From positions 1 to 13,970 of the forward strand of contig CALHQJ010000115.1 of assembly GCA_938036545.1 (NCBI GenBank): a stretch of 13,970 nt of DNA. Direction: 5' to 3'. The DNA is from an uncultured Clostridium sp. GTDB taxonomy: Bacteria; Bacillota; Clostridia; Lachnospirales; Lachnospiraceae. The translations under genes and the position numbers were made by a program. Below are positions 1-6,790 of the stretch, piece after piece; within the stretch, counting starts at the first letter, position 1; every line of letters starts with the position of its first letter. Below the pieces are notes generated by a model. The model saw only the letters and a list, made by a program, of their open reading frames with translations. It did not search any database and had not been told where the DNA came from.

Positions 1-306
1 CGCCGTCGGGACCATACCCGGATTAACCGTGACAAAGACAACAAAGTATACGATCATCAGCTGAACAACCACCGGCGTTCCGCGGATTACCGTCAGATAA
101 ATGGTACAGAAAAAATTCAGTATCTTTAATTTGTGGGTCTTTTCATAAGTAGTACGGATGATCCCCACAATCAGCCCGATGATAATTCCCAGAATTAACG
201 CCAGCAGGGTAATCTGCAGGGTAACTGCCAGTCCGTCTGCTATATAATGCCAGCGGTCTTCTTCAATAAAATTCAAATAAAATGTTTCACAGAAATTTTT
301 CCACAT
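1..306 (-). CDS. Amino acid ABC transporter permease, N-terminal part (runs off the window)
   Basis: This is the membrane subunit of a polar amino acid importer of the HisM/GlnP type; only the first 102 codons are present. Translation from ATG at 306 gives MWKNFCETFYLNFIEEDRWH, then a hydrophobic helix (GLAVTLQITLLALILGIIIG) and the conserved start of the permease core with the motif YLTVIRGTPVVVQLMIVYF. That RGTP...Q.. pattern is typical of the His/Glu/Gln/Arg permease family. A GAGGATG ribosome site lies just upstream, and the gene begins 24 bp after the stop of the binding-protein gene, so the two are almost certainly co-transcribed. The ATPase gene would be expected next, outside the window. 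The substrate cannot be told from this fragment. Confidence 0.93.
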   Translation of the reverse strand, partial: MWKNFCETFYLNFIEEDRWHYIADGLAVTLQITLLALILGIIIGLIVGIIRTTYEKTHKLKILNFFCTIYLTVIRGTPVVVQLMIVYFVVFVTVNPGMVPTA

Positions 307-330
307 TGATACTCATCCTCTTAGACCGGA

Positions 331-1191
331 TTATTCAGCCGGAATGTATTTGTTCATAATCTCATCAATAGTGCCGTCTTCTTTTAATTCTTCCAGAGCG
401 CCGTTAATCTTGTCCAGCATCTCGGTATTGCCCTTCTTTACTGCAATTGCATATTCTTCCTGGCTCATTGCCTCATCGCATACCTTTAAGCCTTCGCTCT
501 GCTCAACAAATACCTTTGCAGGAGCGCTGTCGATAACAACTGCGTCAATCTTGCCCTGAAGCAGAGCCTGAATTCCTTCAAATCCCTTGTTATAACGCTC
601 TACGTTCTCATCTCCTGCCAGTTCAGTAGAAAGCAGGTCGCCGGTGGTTCCTAACTGAACGCCGATCTTCTTATCTGCCAGATCTGCAGAACCTTTAATC
701 TCGCTGTCTTCTTTTACAATGATTACCTGGGATGCATTTGCATAAGTATCAGTAAAATCTACAGATTTCTTTCTGGTTTCATCAACTGTCATGCCTGCTG
801 CGCCAAAGTCAGCCTTGCCGGAAGTAACAGCCGGAATAATGGAATCAAATGCCATATCCTCTACTTTTAATTCCATGCCCAGTTTGTCAGCAATTGCCTG
901 TGCAATCTCAACGTCAATTCCTACAATCTTATCGCCTTCGTAGTATTCCCAAGGCTCAAACTCAGCATTAGTTGCCATAACCAGTACGCCGCCTGCTGCT
1001 TCGCTTTCAGCGGTTTCTACTGCACTTTCGGTTTCCTCTGCTGCAGTAGTATCGTCGGCCTTTGCTTCGGTAGTCTCTGCATTTGCTGCGGTAGTTGCAG
1101 CAGTGGTTTCTGCGTCCTTAGAACCTCCGCATGCTGCTAAAGATGCAGCCATGCAGGCTGCCAGGGCAACTGCTAATACTTTTTTCTTCAT
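331..1191 (-). CDS. Amino acid ABC transporter substrate-binding lipoprotein
   Basis: Extracellular solute-binding protein (family 3, SBP_bac_3) that captures a polar amino acid for the adjacent permease. I start it at ATG 1191 (MKKKVLAV), giving 286 aa. An AGGAGG site at 1201-1206 lies 9 nt upstream, and the 15 extra in-frame codons upstream would put charged residues before the signal peptide. The lipobox SLAAC makes Cys21 the lipidated residue. Residues 22-66 form a Thr/Ala/Glu-rich linker, and the binding domain runs from about 68 to 286. Family landmarks are FEPWEYYEG, IIPAVTSGKADF, MTVDETR with Arg140 (expected to bind the substrate carboxylate), GVQLGTTGD (181-183) and Asp221. The specificity is not resolved. 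It has its own promoter, 1270-1297. Confidence 0.94.
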   Translation of the reverse strand: MKKKVLAVALAACMAASLAACGGSKDAETTAATTAANAETTEAKADDTTAAEETESAVETAESEAAGGVLVMATNAEFEPWEYYEGDKIVGIDVEIAQAIADKLGMELKVEDMAFDSIIPAVTSGKADFGAAGMTVDETRKKSVDFTDTYANASQVIIVKEDSEIKGSADLADKKIGVQLGTTGDLLSTELAGDENVERYNKGFEGIQALLQGKIDAVVIDSAPAKVFVEQSEGLKVCDEAMSQEEYAIAVKKGNTEMLDKINGALEELKEDGTIDEIMNKYIPAE

Positions 1192-1226
1192 AATTCTGTT
1201 CCTCCTCATAAGCTCAGTCCTATAGG

Positions 1227-1245
1227 TATGCATCAATTATGCATA
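1227..1245. promoter_or_regulatory. 19-bp inverted repeat in the binding-protein leader (candidate operator)
   Basis: TATGCAT and ATGCATA form perfect 7-bp arms around a 5-bp centre. The site lies between the predicted transcription start (about 1263) and the ribosome site of the binding-protein gene, centred near +27. This is a plausible repressor site or a short leader hairpin. The TGCAT/ATGCA halves recall ArgR half-sites, but ArgR boxes have a 4-bp centre rather than 5, so the regulator is left unnamed. Confidence 0.4.
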
Positions 1246-1269
1246 ACTATTCATTCATGTTCGTACTTT

Positions 1270-1297
1270 ATTATAGCCTATTTTTAAAATTTATCAA
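1270..1297 (-). promoter_or_regulatory. Sigma-A-type promoter of the ABC transporter genes
   Basis: Minus-strand TTGATA (1292-1297) and TATAAT (1270-1275) are separated by 16 bp. They lie about 80 bp upstream of the binding-protein start, so the leader is about 70 nt. The near-consensus match and position make this the likely promoter of binding protein plus permease. Confidence 0.8.
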
Positions 1298-1312
1298 GTA
1301 GAATTTTTAGAA

Positions 1313-1384
1313 CCTGCCTGTTTTAACGTAAAAAGCTGTCCACTTTTGCTGTTTTGGGTGCTTAACAGCCGCAAAACAGGCAGG
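1313..1384. repeat. 12-bp inverted repeat enclosing two small hairpins
   Basis: CCTGCCTGTTTT (1313-1324) and AAAACAGGCAGG (1373-1384) are perfect inverted copies 48 bp apart. Between them sit GCTGTT/AACAGC (1348-1353 and 1364-1369) and AAAAG/CTTTT (1331-1335 and 1343-1347). The right arm also pairs with ATCCTGCC at 1394-1401, so two alternative folds share one segment. It lies between capA and the promoter of the binding-protein gene. It may be a compound terminator, an alternative RNA fold or a small palindromic element. I see no flanking direct repeats. Confidence 0.55.
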
Positions 1385-1401
1385 ATCTGTACAATCCTGC
1401 C
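1373..1401 (-). terminator. Likely terminator after capA
   Basis: On the minus strand an 8-bp stem (1379-1386 with 1394-1401, loop 7 nt) ends in TGTTTT, about 10 nt past the capA stop. The T tract is short on this side. The plus side has CGTTTTTATTT, but no plus-strand gene reads into it. Confidence 0.55.
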
Positions 1402-1410
1402 CGTTTTTAT

Positions 1411-2619
1411 TTACTCTTTTGGAGAACAAATCGTTCCCTGCTCATCTATGGCAATATCTGAAATCCCTTCCAGATACTGATAAAACTCCTGCTTTTTTCC
1501 TTCCTCCGTCAGTTCTCTGGTGTATCCGGCTGAGGACGTCCCTGGAATCACAGACAACTCGGCCTGTTCTCCCTCAAGCCGTACTTTTAACAGCATGGTT
1601 TTCGGTATCGAACTTCCAAACACAAAATTTCCTAAGCTGTATACAATCGGCTTGCCCTGATAATATTCAATTCCCTGAAGCACATGGGGGTGGCTTCCAA
1701 CAACCAGATCGGCACCTGCATCAATATACTGGCGGCCCAGTGTCCTCTGGTAATCTTTTGGAAATTCTTCCCGTTCCACTCCCCAGTGGACATATACTAC
1801 TACATAATCATTTACCAATTTTGCTTCTTTAATTTTTTCCAAAAGCCTCGTCGGGTCATAGGTGGCAAGCATCCCCGGATTGTAGGCTGTAACCGCCCAG
1901 TCCGACACCGGTATCACTCTGGTTGCACCTAAAAAACCGATTTTCTTTCCGCCAGCCTCAATGGCCTGCCACCGTTCCGCCTCTTCCATGGTTCCGGCTC
2001 CAACCCGTAAAATACCGGCGTCATCCAGGGTTTTACAGGTATCCAGCAGTGCATCTCTGCCAAAATCCAAAGCATGGTTATTTGCAAGGGTGACAATATC
2101 AATCCCCATTTCCTGAAACAGGGATACTTTTTCCGGCGGAAGGCGGAAAGTGTACTGTTTATCCGGAGCCTGTTCCCCTCTAACGCTAAACGGGAACTCC
2201 TGATTTACCATAAAAATATCTGCCTGACGGATTTCTTCTAAAAATCCGGGCCCTACTACCCCGCTGATTCCACCACCCCTTTCATAAGCGGCCAGCACAT
2301 GATCGGATAGCAGCACATCTCCGGCAAATACCAGTTCTATGGCCTGATTTTCCTCTGCCTGATTTTCCAGCGTCTGCTCAGCATCCTTTTCCTCCAGCTG
2401 TGCTTCGTTTTTTCCTGTCTGAATTGAAATTTCGGGCATAGTACTGCTTTCGGCTCCCTCATTTTCTTCTGACGCCGGTTCGTCTAAGACTGCCTGTTCA
2501 AATTTCCGTATGTCTCTGTCTGATGCTTTCATAAACCCAAAAATCCCCAGGCAGCCAAACAGTAATATGAGCAGCAGTATGATCCAGAAAAACCAATGGT
2601 TACGTTTATTTTTATTCAT
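1411..2619 (-). CDS. CapA-family protein (PGA_cap metallophosphoesterase fold), membrane anchored
   Basis: A 402-aa protein of the CapA/PgsA family, named after the poly-gamma-glutamate capsule protein. Many members are not part of a capsule operon, and no capB or capC is visible here. An N-terminal membrane helix spans about residues 9-29, followed by a Glu-rich linker (about 40-92). The calcineurin-like PGA_cap domain runs from about 95 to 360. Metal-site motifs are VFAGDVLLSD (Asp101), LANNHALDFG (Asn181-His182), VYVHWGVE (His278) and GSHPHVLQG (His310, His312), followed by YSLGNFVFG. It probably acts outside the membrane on a cell-wall or phosphorylated substrate, but the reaction is unknown. 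The ribosome site AAAGGACAGA lies directly upstream. It starts 17 bp after the degV stop, so the two form an operon. Confidence 0.9.
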   Translation of the reverse strand: MNKNKRNHWFFWIILLLILLFGCLGIFGFMKASDRDIRKFEQAVLDEPASEENEGAESSTMPEISIQTGKNEAQLEEKDAEQTLENQAEENQAIELVFAGDVLLSDHVLAAYERGGGISGVVGPGFLEEIRQADIFMVNQEFPFSVRGEQAPDKQYTFRLPPEKVSLFQEMGIDIVTLANNHALDFGRDALLDTCKTLDDAGILRVGAGTMEEAERWQAIEAGGKKIGFLGATRVIPVSDWAVTAYNPGMLATYDPTRLLEKIKEAKLVNDYVVVYVHWGVEREEFPKDYQRTLGRQYIDAGADLVVGSHPHVLQGIEYYQGKPIVYSLGNFVFGSSIPKTMLLKVRLEGEQAELSVIPGTSSAGYTRELTEEGKKQEFYQYLEGISDIAIDEQGTICSPKE

Positions 2620-2636
2620 CTCTGTCCTTTATTATA

Positions 2637-3476
2637 TTATAATGCCATGACAATTCCACCGTCACTGGCATAAACCGTAGCAACTCCGGCAGTTTCTGTA
2701 ATTACAACCCGTTTAAAAGTTCCACGCTTTTCCATCTCAGATTTAACTGCTTCTGCCCTGGATGCATTGTTGCAATGAGCGATTACCAGAGTCTTTCCAC
2801 TGGTATCTCCTGCTTCCTTGCATGCAATATCGCACATCTTCTGCAATGCTTTATTCATGCCTCTGGCCTGGTCTAACTTAATGATAGTTCCATGGTCAGC
2901 CCCCATAACCGGCTTAATATTTAAGGTAGTGGCAAAAAATGCCTGAAGTCCGGACAAGCGGCCATTTTTCCTGAGAACATCCAGGGTTTCCAGCACGAAG
3001 TAGGTATTCATCTGTTCACGGAATGCTCCGGCTTTTTCAGAAATTTCTTCAAAGGAAAAACCGGCCTCGCAAAGTTCCTGAATGTACAGGGCCTGATTAA
3101 GCTGTCCTGCGGAAGCAGAGTCTGACCCAAGCACCAGAATATTTTTATCATGGCCATGTTCCTCGTAGTATAAGTCCATACCCAGACGAGCTGCATTGTA
3201 TGTGCCGCTTAAATGCTCGGACAAAGTGATAACAAAGATATTTTCCACATCACATTCATAAGCCTCTTTAAAACTATCCGGAGACGGACAGGCCGTTTTA
3301 GGGCACTCAGGGCAGGCTGCAACCAGTTCCAAAAACTTTTTCTGATCAAAGGTCTCGTCATCAATTATTGATGCACTGCCTACCTGAAGGGTCAGCGGAA
3401 TCATCTGAAAATGAGGATCGTCTTTTAATTCTCTCGGTAAATCCAAACAGCTGTCGCCAATAATTTTATAAGTCAT
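2637..3476 (-). CDS. DegV family protein (fatty-acid-binding)
   Basis: A 279-aa DegV-fold protein. Characterised relatives (FakB) bind a fatty acid and present it to the kinase FakA for incorporation into phospholipid. Whether this copy works with a FakA is not shown in the window. Visible landmarks are the N-terminal IIGDSCLDLP, the TACPSPDSF segment (Ser65) that usually contacts the ligand, the TLSEHLSGTYNAA helix start (about 84-96), and LRKNGRLSGLQAF followed by LNIKPVM, the standard DegV C-lobe signature. The length is normal. A GGAGG site lies 6 nt before ATG 3476. The gene leads the degV-capA operon behind a consensus promoter and a perfect palindromic operator, so it is probably under specific repression. 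Confidence 0.93.
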   Translation of the reverse strand: MTYKIIGDSCLDLPRELKDDPHFQMIPLTLQVGSASIIDDETFDQKKFLELVAACPECPKTACPSPDSFKEAYECDVENIFVITLSEHLSGTYNAARLGMDLYYEEHGHDKNILVLGSDSASAGQLNQALYIQELCEAGFSFEEISEKAGAFREQMNTYFVLETLDVLRKNGRLSGLQAFFATTLNIKPVMGADHGTIIKLDQARGMNKALQKMCDIACKEAGDTSGKTLVIAHCNNASRAEAVKSEMEKRGTFKRVVITETAGVATVYASDGGIVMAL

Positions 3477-3515
3477 GGTGTGCCTCCAACATTATTTATA
3501 ACCTGATTCTGCATC

Positions 3516-3536
3516 AAGTAGTAATCATTACTACTT
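3516..3536. promoter_or_regulatory. Perfect 21-bp palindromic operator of degV-capA
   Basis: AAGTAGTAA and TTACTACTT are perfect 9-bp arms around a 3-bp centre (TCA on the plus strand). The site abuts the degV -10 box on its downstream side and so covers the transcription start, as expected for a repressor operator. I cannot name the regulator. Confidence 0.75.
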
Positions 3537-3565
3537 ATTATAACATCATCTTTTTTGTTTTTCAA
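3537..3565 (-). promoter_or_regulatory. Sigma-A promoter of degV-capA
   Basis: Minus-strand TTGAAA (3560-3565), a 17-bp spacer and TATAAT (3537-3542). Both boxes are near-consensus and the spacing is ideal. Transcription should start around 3530, inside the palindrome. Confidence 0.88.
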
Positions 3566-3587
3566 TCTTTTCATGCAACAAATTCTG

Positions 3588-3596
3588 TGGTATAAT
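3588..3596 (+). promoter_or_regulatory. Extended -10 promoter of the 43-codon gene
   Basis: TGGTATAAT is an extended -10 (TGnTATAAT). No good -35 hexamer is present at 16-18 bp, which fits an extended -10 promoter. Transcription should start near 3603, about 33 nt before the start codon. Confidence 0.65.
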
Positions 3597-3635
3597 TATA
3601 GAATGAGATCGCAAAGCAATTGATTGGAGGGCATT

Positions 3636-3767
3636 ATGGATTCTACATTTTTATTCGGATTTTTCGGTGCGATTATTTTAATCGTTTTGTTTGTAGTGGC
3701 AGCTACCATAGGCACTGTTTCCAGCGTATTAGGCGCAGTTGCTGACGATTTAAATGAAGATAAGTAA
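3636..3767 (+). CDS. Small single-pass membrane peptide, 43 aa, unknown function
   Basis: The only plus-strand gene in the window. ATG at 3636 is preceded by GGAGGG (3626-3631), and the reading frame of 43 codons ends in TAA. The peptide starts MDSTFLFGFFGA, has one strongly hydrophobic helix (about residues 5-36) with small residues (Gly, Ala, Ser) along it, and ends in an acidic tail ADDLNEDK. It has its own extended -10 promoter and a strong intrinsic terminator 10 bp after the stop, which together argue for a real free-standing gene. It is divergent from degV and convergent with the histidine-phosphatase gene. I do not recognise the family. Small membrane peptides can be regulators of larger membrane proteins or type I toxins, but I see no antisense RNA gene here and assign no function. 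Confidence 0.75.
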   Translation: MDSTFLFGFFGAIILIVLFVVAATIGTVSSVLGAVADDLNEDK

Positions 3768-3777
3768 AACGCACTAA

Positions 3778-3818
3778 GGCCGCAGTCCATTGATAACATG
3801 AGACTGCGGCCTTTTTTT
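3778..3818 (+). terminator. Strong intrinsic terminator of the 43-codon gene
   Basis: GGCCGCAGTC (3778-3787) pairs perfectly with GACTGCGGCC (3802-3811), followed by seven T. The stop codon of the convergent histidine-phosphatase gene (3817-3819) lies at the end of this T tract. On the minus side the stem is followed only by TTAGTG, so termination there should be weaker. Confidence 0.93.
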
Positions 3819-4479
3819 ATGTACCTGCTTTTTTTCCAGTTCGGAAATCTATGATTTCCGCAGGGTTATAATAAATCTTATCTGATTCTTTCAGCACTGC
3901 TCTTCCGTCTGCTGCGTCTACGATGCTGACTGCACAGTTGGGCGGAACCCGTCCCTGCCAGAAATCCTGACTATCCTCATACAGGCTGTTTAAAATCGCT
4001 CTGCATGCACATCCATGGGAAGCAATTAAAATTGTCTTATCCTGGTAATCCGGAACCTGCACCAGTTCTTCTAAGAATTCCTTTGTCCGTTTGCAGACCT
4101 CCGCTACGGCTTCCCCATCCTCTGCCGGCTGAAAATGAAAGGGATCGGTATAAAATCGATCAAACTCTTCCAGCGAAACGGGAATTTCAAAATTGGCAGC
4201 CCTGCATCCCAGGCCTTCCCAGGAACCAAAGCTGATTTCCCGAATTCTGGTATCTTCCACGATTGGAACTTTGCGATCCCCTAATACGATTTCCGCTGTC
4301 TGACGGGCTCTCTTTAACGGGCTGGTAATACACAGGTCAAAGGGGATGTCCTTCATCCCCTCTGCCGTAATCCCAGCCAGACGGATTCCATTTTCATTTA
4401 ACCGGGTATCCGTCTGTCCCTGTAAGCGTCCTGCTGTATTCCAGTCAGTTTCTCCATGCCGGATAATATATAGGCGCAT
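3817..4479 (-). CDS. Histidine phosphatase family protein (phosphoglycerate-mutase-like)
   Basis: A 220-aa member of the histidine phosphatase superfamily. The phosphohistidine motif RHGETDWN (His8) opens the protein. SPLKRARQTA (Arg57), EISFGSWEG (Glu81) and ASHGCACR (His155) supply the other active-site residues. These enzymes form a covalent phosphohistidine. The substrate of members like this (a sugar phosphate, the alpha-ribazole of cobamide synthesis, or another phosphate ester) cannot be told from sequence. The gene starts 11 bp after the htpG stop, and its AAAGGAGA ribosome site overlaps that stop codon, so it is co-transcribed and probably translationally coupled to htpG. Its own stop lies in the T tract of the convergent terminator. 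Confidence 0.9.
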   Translation of the reverse strand: MRLYIIRHGETDWNTAGRLQGQTDTRLNENGIRLAGITAEGMKDIPFDLCITSPLKRARQTAEIVLGDRKVPIVEDTRIREISFGSWEGLGCRAANFEIPVSLEEFDRFYTDPFHFQPAEDGEAVAEVCKRTKEFLEELVQVPDYQDKTILIASHGCACRAILNSLYEDSQDFWQGRVPPNCAVSIVDAADGRAVLKESDKIYYNPAEIIDFRTGKKAGT

Positions 4480-4490
4480 AGTCGTCTCCT

Positions 4491-6491
4491 TTACTCAGAC
4501 AGCAGTTCCATCAGTTCATTGCTTCTGGCAATAAATCTGGTCATTCTCTCAGGAGACAGAGAGCCGTGGCTTAAAGAAGCCAAATCGTATAACTGTTCGC
4601 AGATGTCCTGAGTATGAGCGCCGTCCTTATTGGCTAAAATACGCTGAACCAGCTTGTGGTTTGCATTTAATACCAGTGTCTCCTGAGGTCCGAACATTCC
4701 AGGATCCATGCCGTACATGTTATACATCTTCATCATATCCTGCATTCTTCTGGATTCCTCAGATACGGTAATCATGGATGCAATCGTCTCATTTTTCAGC
4801 TTTTCTACCTTAATGGTCAGCTTATCGTTATTTAATGCTTTTTTAAAGAGCTCTGTAAGGCTGTCTGCCGTCTCTTTAAATGCCTCTTTTTCTTCTTCCG
4901 GAGTTTCCTCTTTGAAGGTATCTGTTAAATCGGCATCAATTCTCAGGAATTTAACGCCTTCATTCTTCTGCTCTAAATGGCTGATAAACGGACTGTCAAT
5001 ATTATGTTTTAGAATTACTGCATCCAGTCCGGCTTCCTTAAACATGTTGATATACTGGCTCTGTTCTTTTTCGTCTGTTACATAGAAGACCGTATTCTCA
5101 TGTTTTTCCTTATTTTCCTCTAAGCACTCAGGCAGTGTCAGATATTTGCCATCCAGATTTTTGAAAATAATGTAATCCTTCATCTTTTCGGCAAACTTCT
5201 CGTCTTTGATGCAGCCAAACTTGATAAATGGATTGATGTCATCCCAGTATTTTTCGTAATTTTCTCTGTCAGTCTTGCACATTCCAGACAGCTTGTCTGC
5301 TACCTTCTTGGTAATGTAATCAGAAATCTTCTTTACAAAACCATCATTCTGCAGCGCGCTTCTGGATACGTTTAACGGCAGATCCGGACAGTCAATGACG
5401 CCCTTTAGCAGCATCAGGAACTCCGGAATTACTTCCTTAATATTATCCGCAATAAATACCTGATTATTGTACAGCTTAATGGTTCCCTCTAAACTGTCGT
5501 ATTCCATGTTCAGTTTCGGGAAGTACAGAATGCCCTTTAAATTAAACGGGTAATCCATGTTTAAATGAATCCAGAACAATGGTTCTTTAAAGTCCATAAA
5601 CACCTTGCGGTAGAACTCTTTATACTCTTCCTCTGTACACTCATTCGGATGCTTATTCCACAATGGGCTTACATCATTCAATGCAACCGGACGCTTTAAA
5701 ATCTTATACTTTTCAGTAGCAGGAGAAACCTCTACAATCTCCTTTTCTCCGTTTTCATTTTCCTTTTCTTCAGTCTTTGCCTCTTCTACAATGGTCTCGA
5801 CAATGGTATCTTTGTCTGTCAGTTCATCCTTTTCAATAGTTTCGTACTGAGGGCCTTCTGCCGTATTGGTAAGGAAAATCGGAACCGGCATAAATGCACA
5901 GTATTTCTCAATGACTTCTCTCGCACGGTATTCGTTGGCAAATTCGGTGCTGTCTTCATTTAAATACAGGGTAATGGTAGTTCCAAACAGTTCCCTGTCC
6001 CCTTCAGTCATCTCATACTCGGTACCGCCCTCTGATTCCCAGTGTACTGGCTTTGCATCTGCTTTATAAGATTTGGTATCAATGGTAACTTTATCTGCTA
6101 CCATAAATGCAGAATAAAAGCCTAAGCCGAAATGACCGATAATCTGGTCTTCATTGGCTTTGTCCTTGTACTGCTCCAAAAACGCCTGAGCGCCGGAGAA
6201 AGCGATCTGGTTAATGTACTCGTTTACTTCCTCTTCGGTCATACCAAGGCCATTATCGGAAACCGTAATGGTCTTCTCTTTGGAATTTACCGCTACTTCT
6301 ATCTTGTACTCTACATCTTCCGGCTTTTCAAACTCGCCCATCAGTTCCAGCTTTTTCAGCTTGGTAATGGCGTCACAGCCGTTGGAAATCAATTCACGGT
6401 AAAAAATGTCGTGGTCGGAATACAGCCACTTTTTAATAATTGGAAATATGTTTTCGCTGTTAATTGTCAAACTTCCTGTTTTTGCTGCCAT
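4491..6491 (-). CDS. htpG: Molecular chaperone HtpG (bacterial Hsp90)
   Basis: ATP-dependent homodimeric cytosolic chaperone of 666 aa, somewhat longer than the 624-aa E. coli protein. The N-terminal GHKL ATPase domain shows FYRELISNGCDA (Glu33, Asn37), DNGLGM (Asp79) and the lid motif GHFGLGFYSAF (119-129). NGCDA replaces the usual NASDA, a mild variant. An acidic, Glu/Lys-rich stretch near residues 215-255 links to the middle domain, which has FWIHLNMDYPFNLKGILYFPK and LPLNVSRSALQND. The C-terminal dimerisation domain follows, with no MEEVD tail, as expected for bacteria. AGGAG lies 9 nt before ATG 6491. Transcription should start near 6749 from a promoter next to a perfect CIRCE box, implying HrcA control. 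The leader of about 258 nt carries a large palindromic element. Confidence 0.98.
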   Translation of the reverse strand: MAAKTGSLTINSENIFPIIKKWLYSDHDIFYRELISNGCDAITKLKKLELMGEFEKPEDVEYKIEVAVNSKEKTITVSDNGLGMTEEEVNEYINQIAFSGAQAFLEQYKDKANEDQIIGHFGLGFYSAFMVADKVTIDTKSYKADAKPVHWESEGGTEYEMTEGDRELFGTTITLYLNEDSTEFANEYRAREVIEKYCAFMPVPIFLTNTAEGPQYETIEKDELTDKDTIVETIVEEAKTEEKENENGEKEIVEVSPATEKYKILKRPVALNDVSPLWNKHPNECTEEEYKEFYRKVFMDFKEPLFWIHLNMDYPFNLKGILYFPKLNMEYDSLEGTIKLYNNQVFIADNIKEVIPEFLMLLKGVIDCPDLPLNVSRSALQNDGFVKKISDYITKKVADKLSGMCKTDRENYEKYWDDINPFIKFGCIKDEKFAEKMKDYIIFKNLDGKYLTLPECLEENKEKHENTVFYVTDEKEQSQYINMFKEAGLDAVILKHNIDSPFISHLEQKNEGVKFLRIDADLTDTFKEETPEEEKEAFKETADSLTELFKKALNNDKLTIKVEKLKNETIASMITVSEESRRMQDMMKMYNMYGMDPGMFGPQETLVLNANHKLVQRILANKDGAHTQDICEQLYDLASLSHGSLSPERMTRFIARSNELMELLSE

Positions 6492-6516
6492 GGTAATGCA
6501 CTCCTTTTTTATTTCG

Positions 6517-6545
6517 CATCCGCAAATCAGCTTATTTTGCGGATG
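6517..6545 (-). promoter_or_regulatory. Leader hairpin just upstream of the htpG ribosome site
   Basis: CATCCGCAAA (6517-6526) and TTTGCGGATG (6536-6545) form a perfect 10-bp stem with a 9-nt loop. In the htpG mRNA it ends about 10 nt before the AAAAAAGGAG ribosome site. It could protect the mRNA or influence initiation. There is no run of T after it on the minus strand, so it is not a terminator for htpG. Confidence 0.6.
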
Positions 6546-6570
6546 TTGTAATTTTCAACTATTGATTTTG

Positions 6571-6726
6571 CGTAACTATTCAGGACGGCGGGAAATCTGG
6601 TATAAAAAGCTGTGTCAAGCTGGCTTGTAAACAGCTTTTTATACCAGATTTCACATCGGAAGAATCTCCGATGCTTCTTGTTCGGCAAAGCCGGACAAGA
6701 AGATGCCCCCGTCCTGAACAGTTACG
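6571..6726. mobile_element. MITE-like cloverleaf palindromic element (156 bp) in the htpG leader
   Basis: The terminal inverted repeats are CGTAACTATTCAGGACGG (6571-6588) and CCGTCCTGAACAGTTACG (6709-6726), with 17 of 18 positions paired. The copies of ATTTTG at 6565-6570 and 6727-6732 touch the outer ends exactly and look like a 6-bp target duplication. Inside are three hairpins: a perfect 21-bp stem (6593-6613 with 6631-6651), a 7-bp stem (6654-6660 with 6667-6673) and a 13-bp stem with one T/G pair and a 3-nt loop (6674-6686 with 6690-6702). No coding sequence is present. It sits between the htpG promoter and gene, so it is transcribed. A non-autonomous transposon is the best reading; a structured regulatory RNA is the alternative. 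Confidence 0.65.
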
Positions 6727-6755
6727 ATTTTGCAGTTCATTCTGCCTTATTGGAT

Positions 6756-6784
6756 ATTGTAATACCGAAGCATGGAAATGTCAA
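6756..6784 (-). promoter_or_regulatory. Sigma-A promoter of htpG
   Basis: Minus-strand TTGACA (6779-6784), a 17-bp spacer and TACAAT (6756-6761), an almost perfect consensus. The start is expected near 6749, giving a leader of about 258 nt. Confidence 0.88.
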
Positions 6785-6790
6785 CAAAAA

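Noticed and set aside
1244..1253. TAACTATTCA shared with the terminal repeat of the palindromic element (6573-6582)
   Set aside because: Only 10 bases match and no inverted partner or flanking repeat is seen near 1244, so chance is likely.
3596..3799. Minus-strand frame of 67 codons opposite the small membrane peptide gene
   Set aside because: It starts inside the terminator stem and covers the promoter and coding region of the plus-strand gene, which has far better signals.
4708..5085. Plus-strand frame of 125 codons opposite htpG
   Set aside because: It is a shadow of htpG codon use, with no ribosome site or recognisable protein.
6571..6726. Cloverleaf fold as a tRNA or tmRNA
   Set aside because: Stem lengths (21 and 13 bp) do not fit a tRNA, and no T-arm or CCA pattern is visible.
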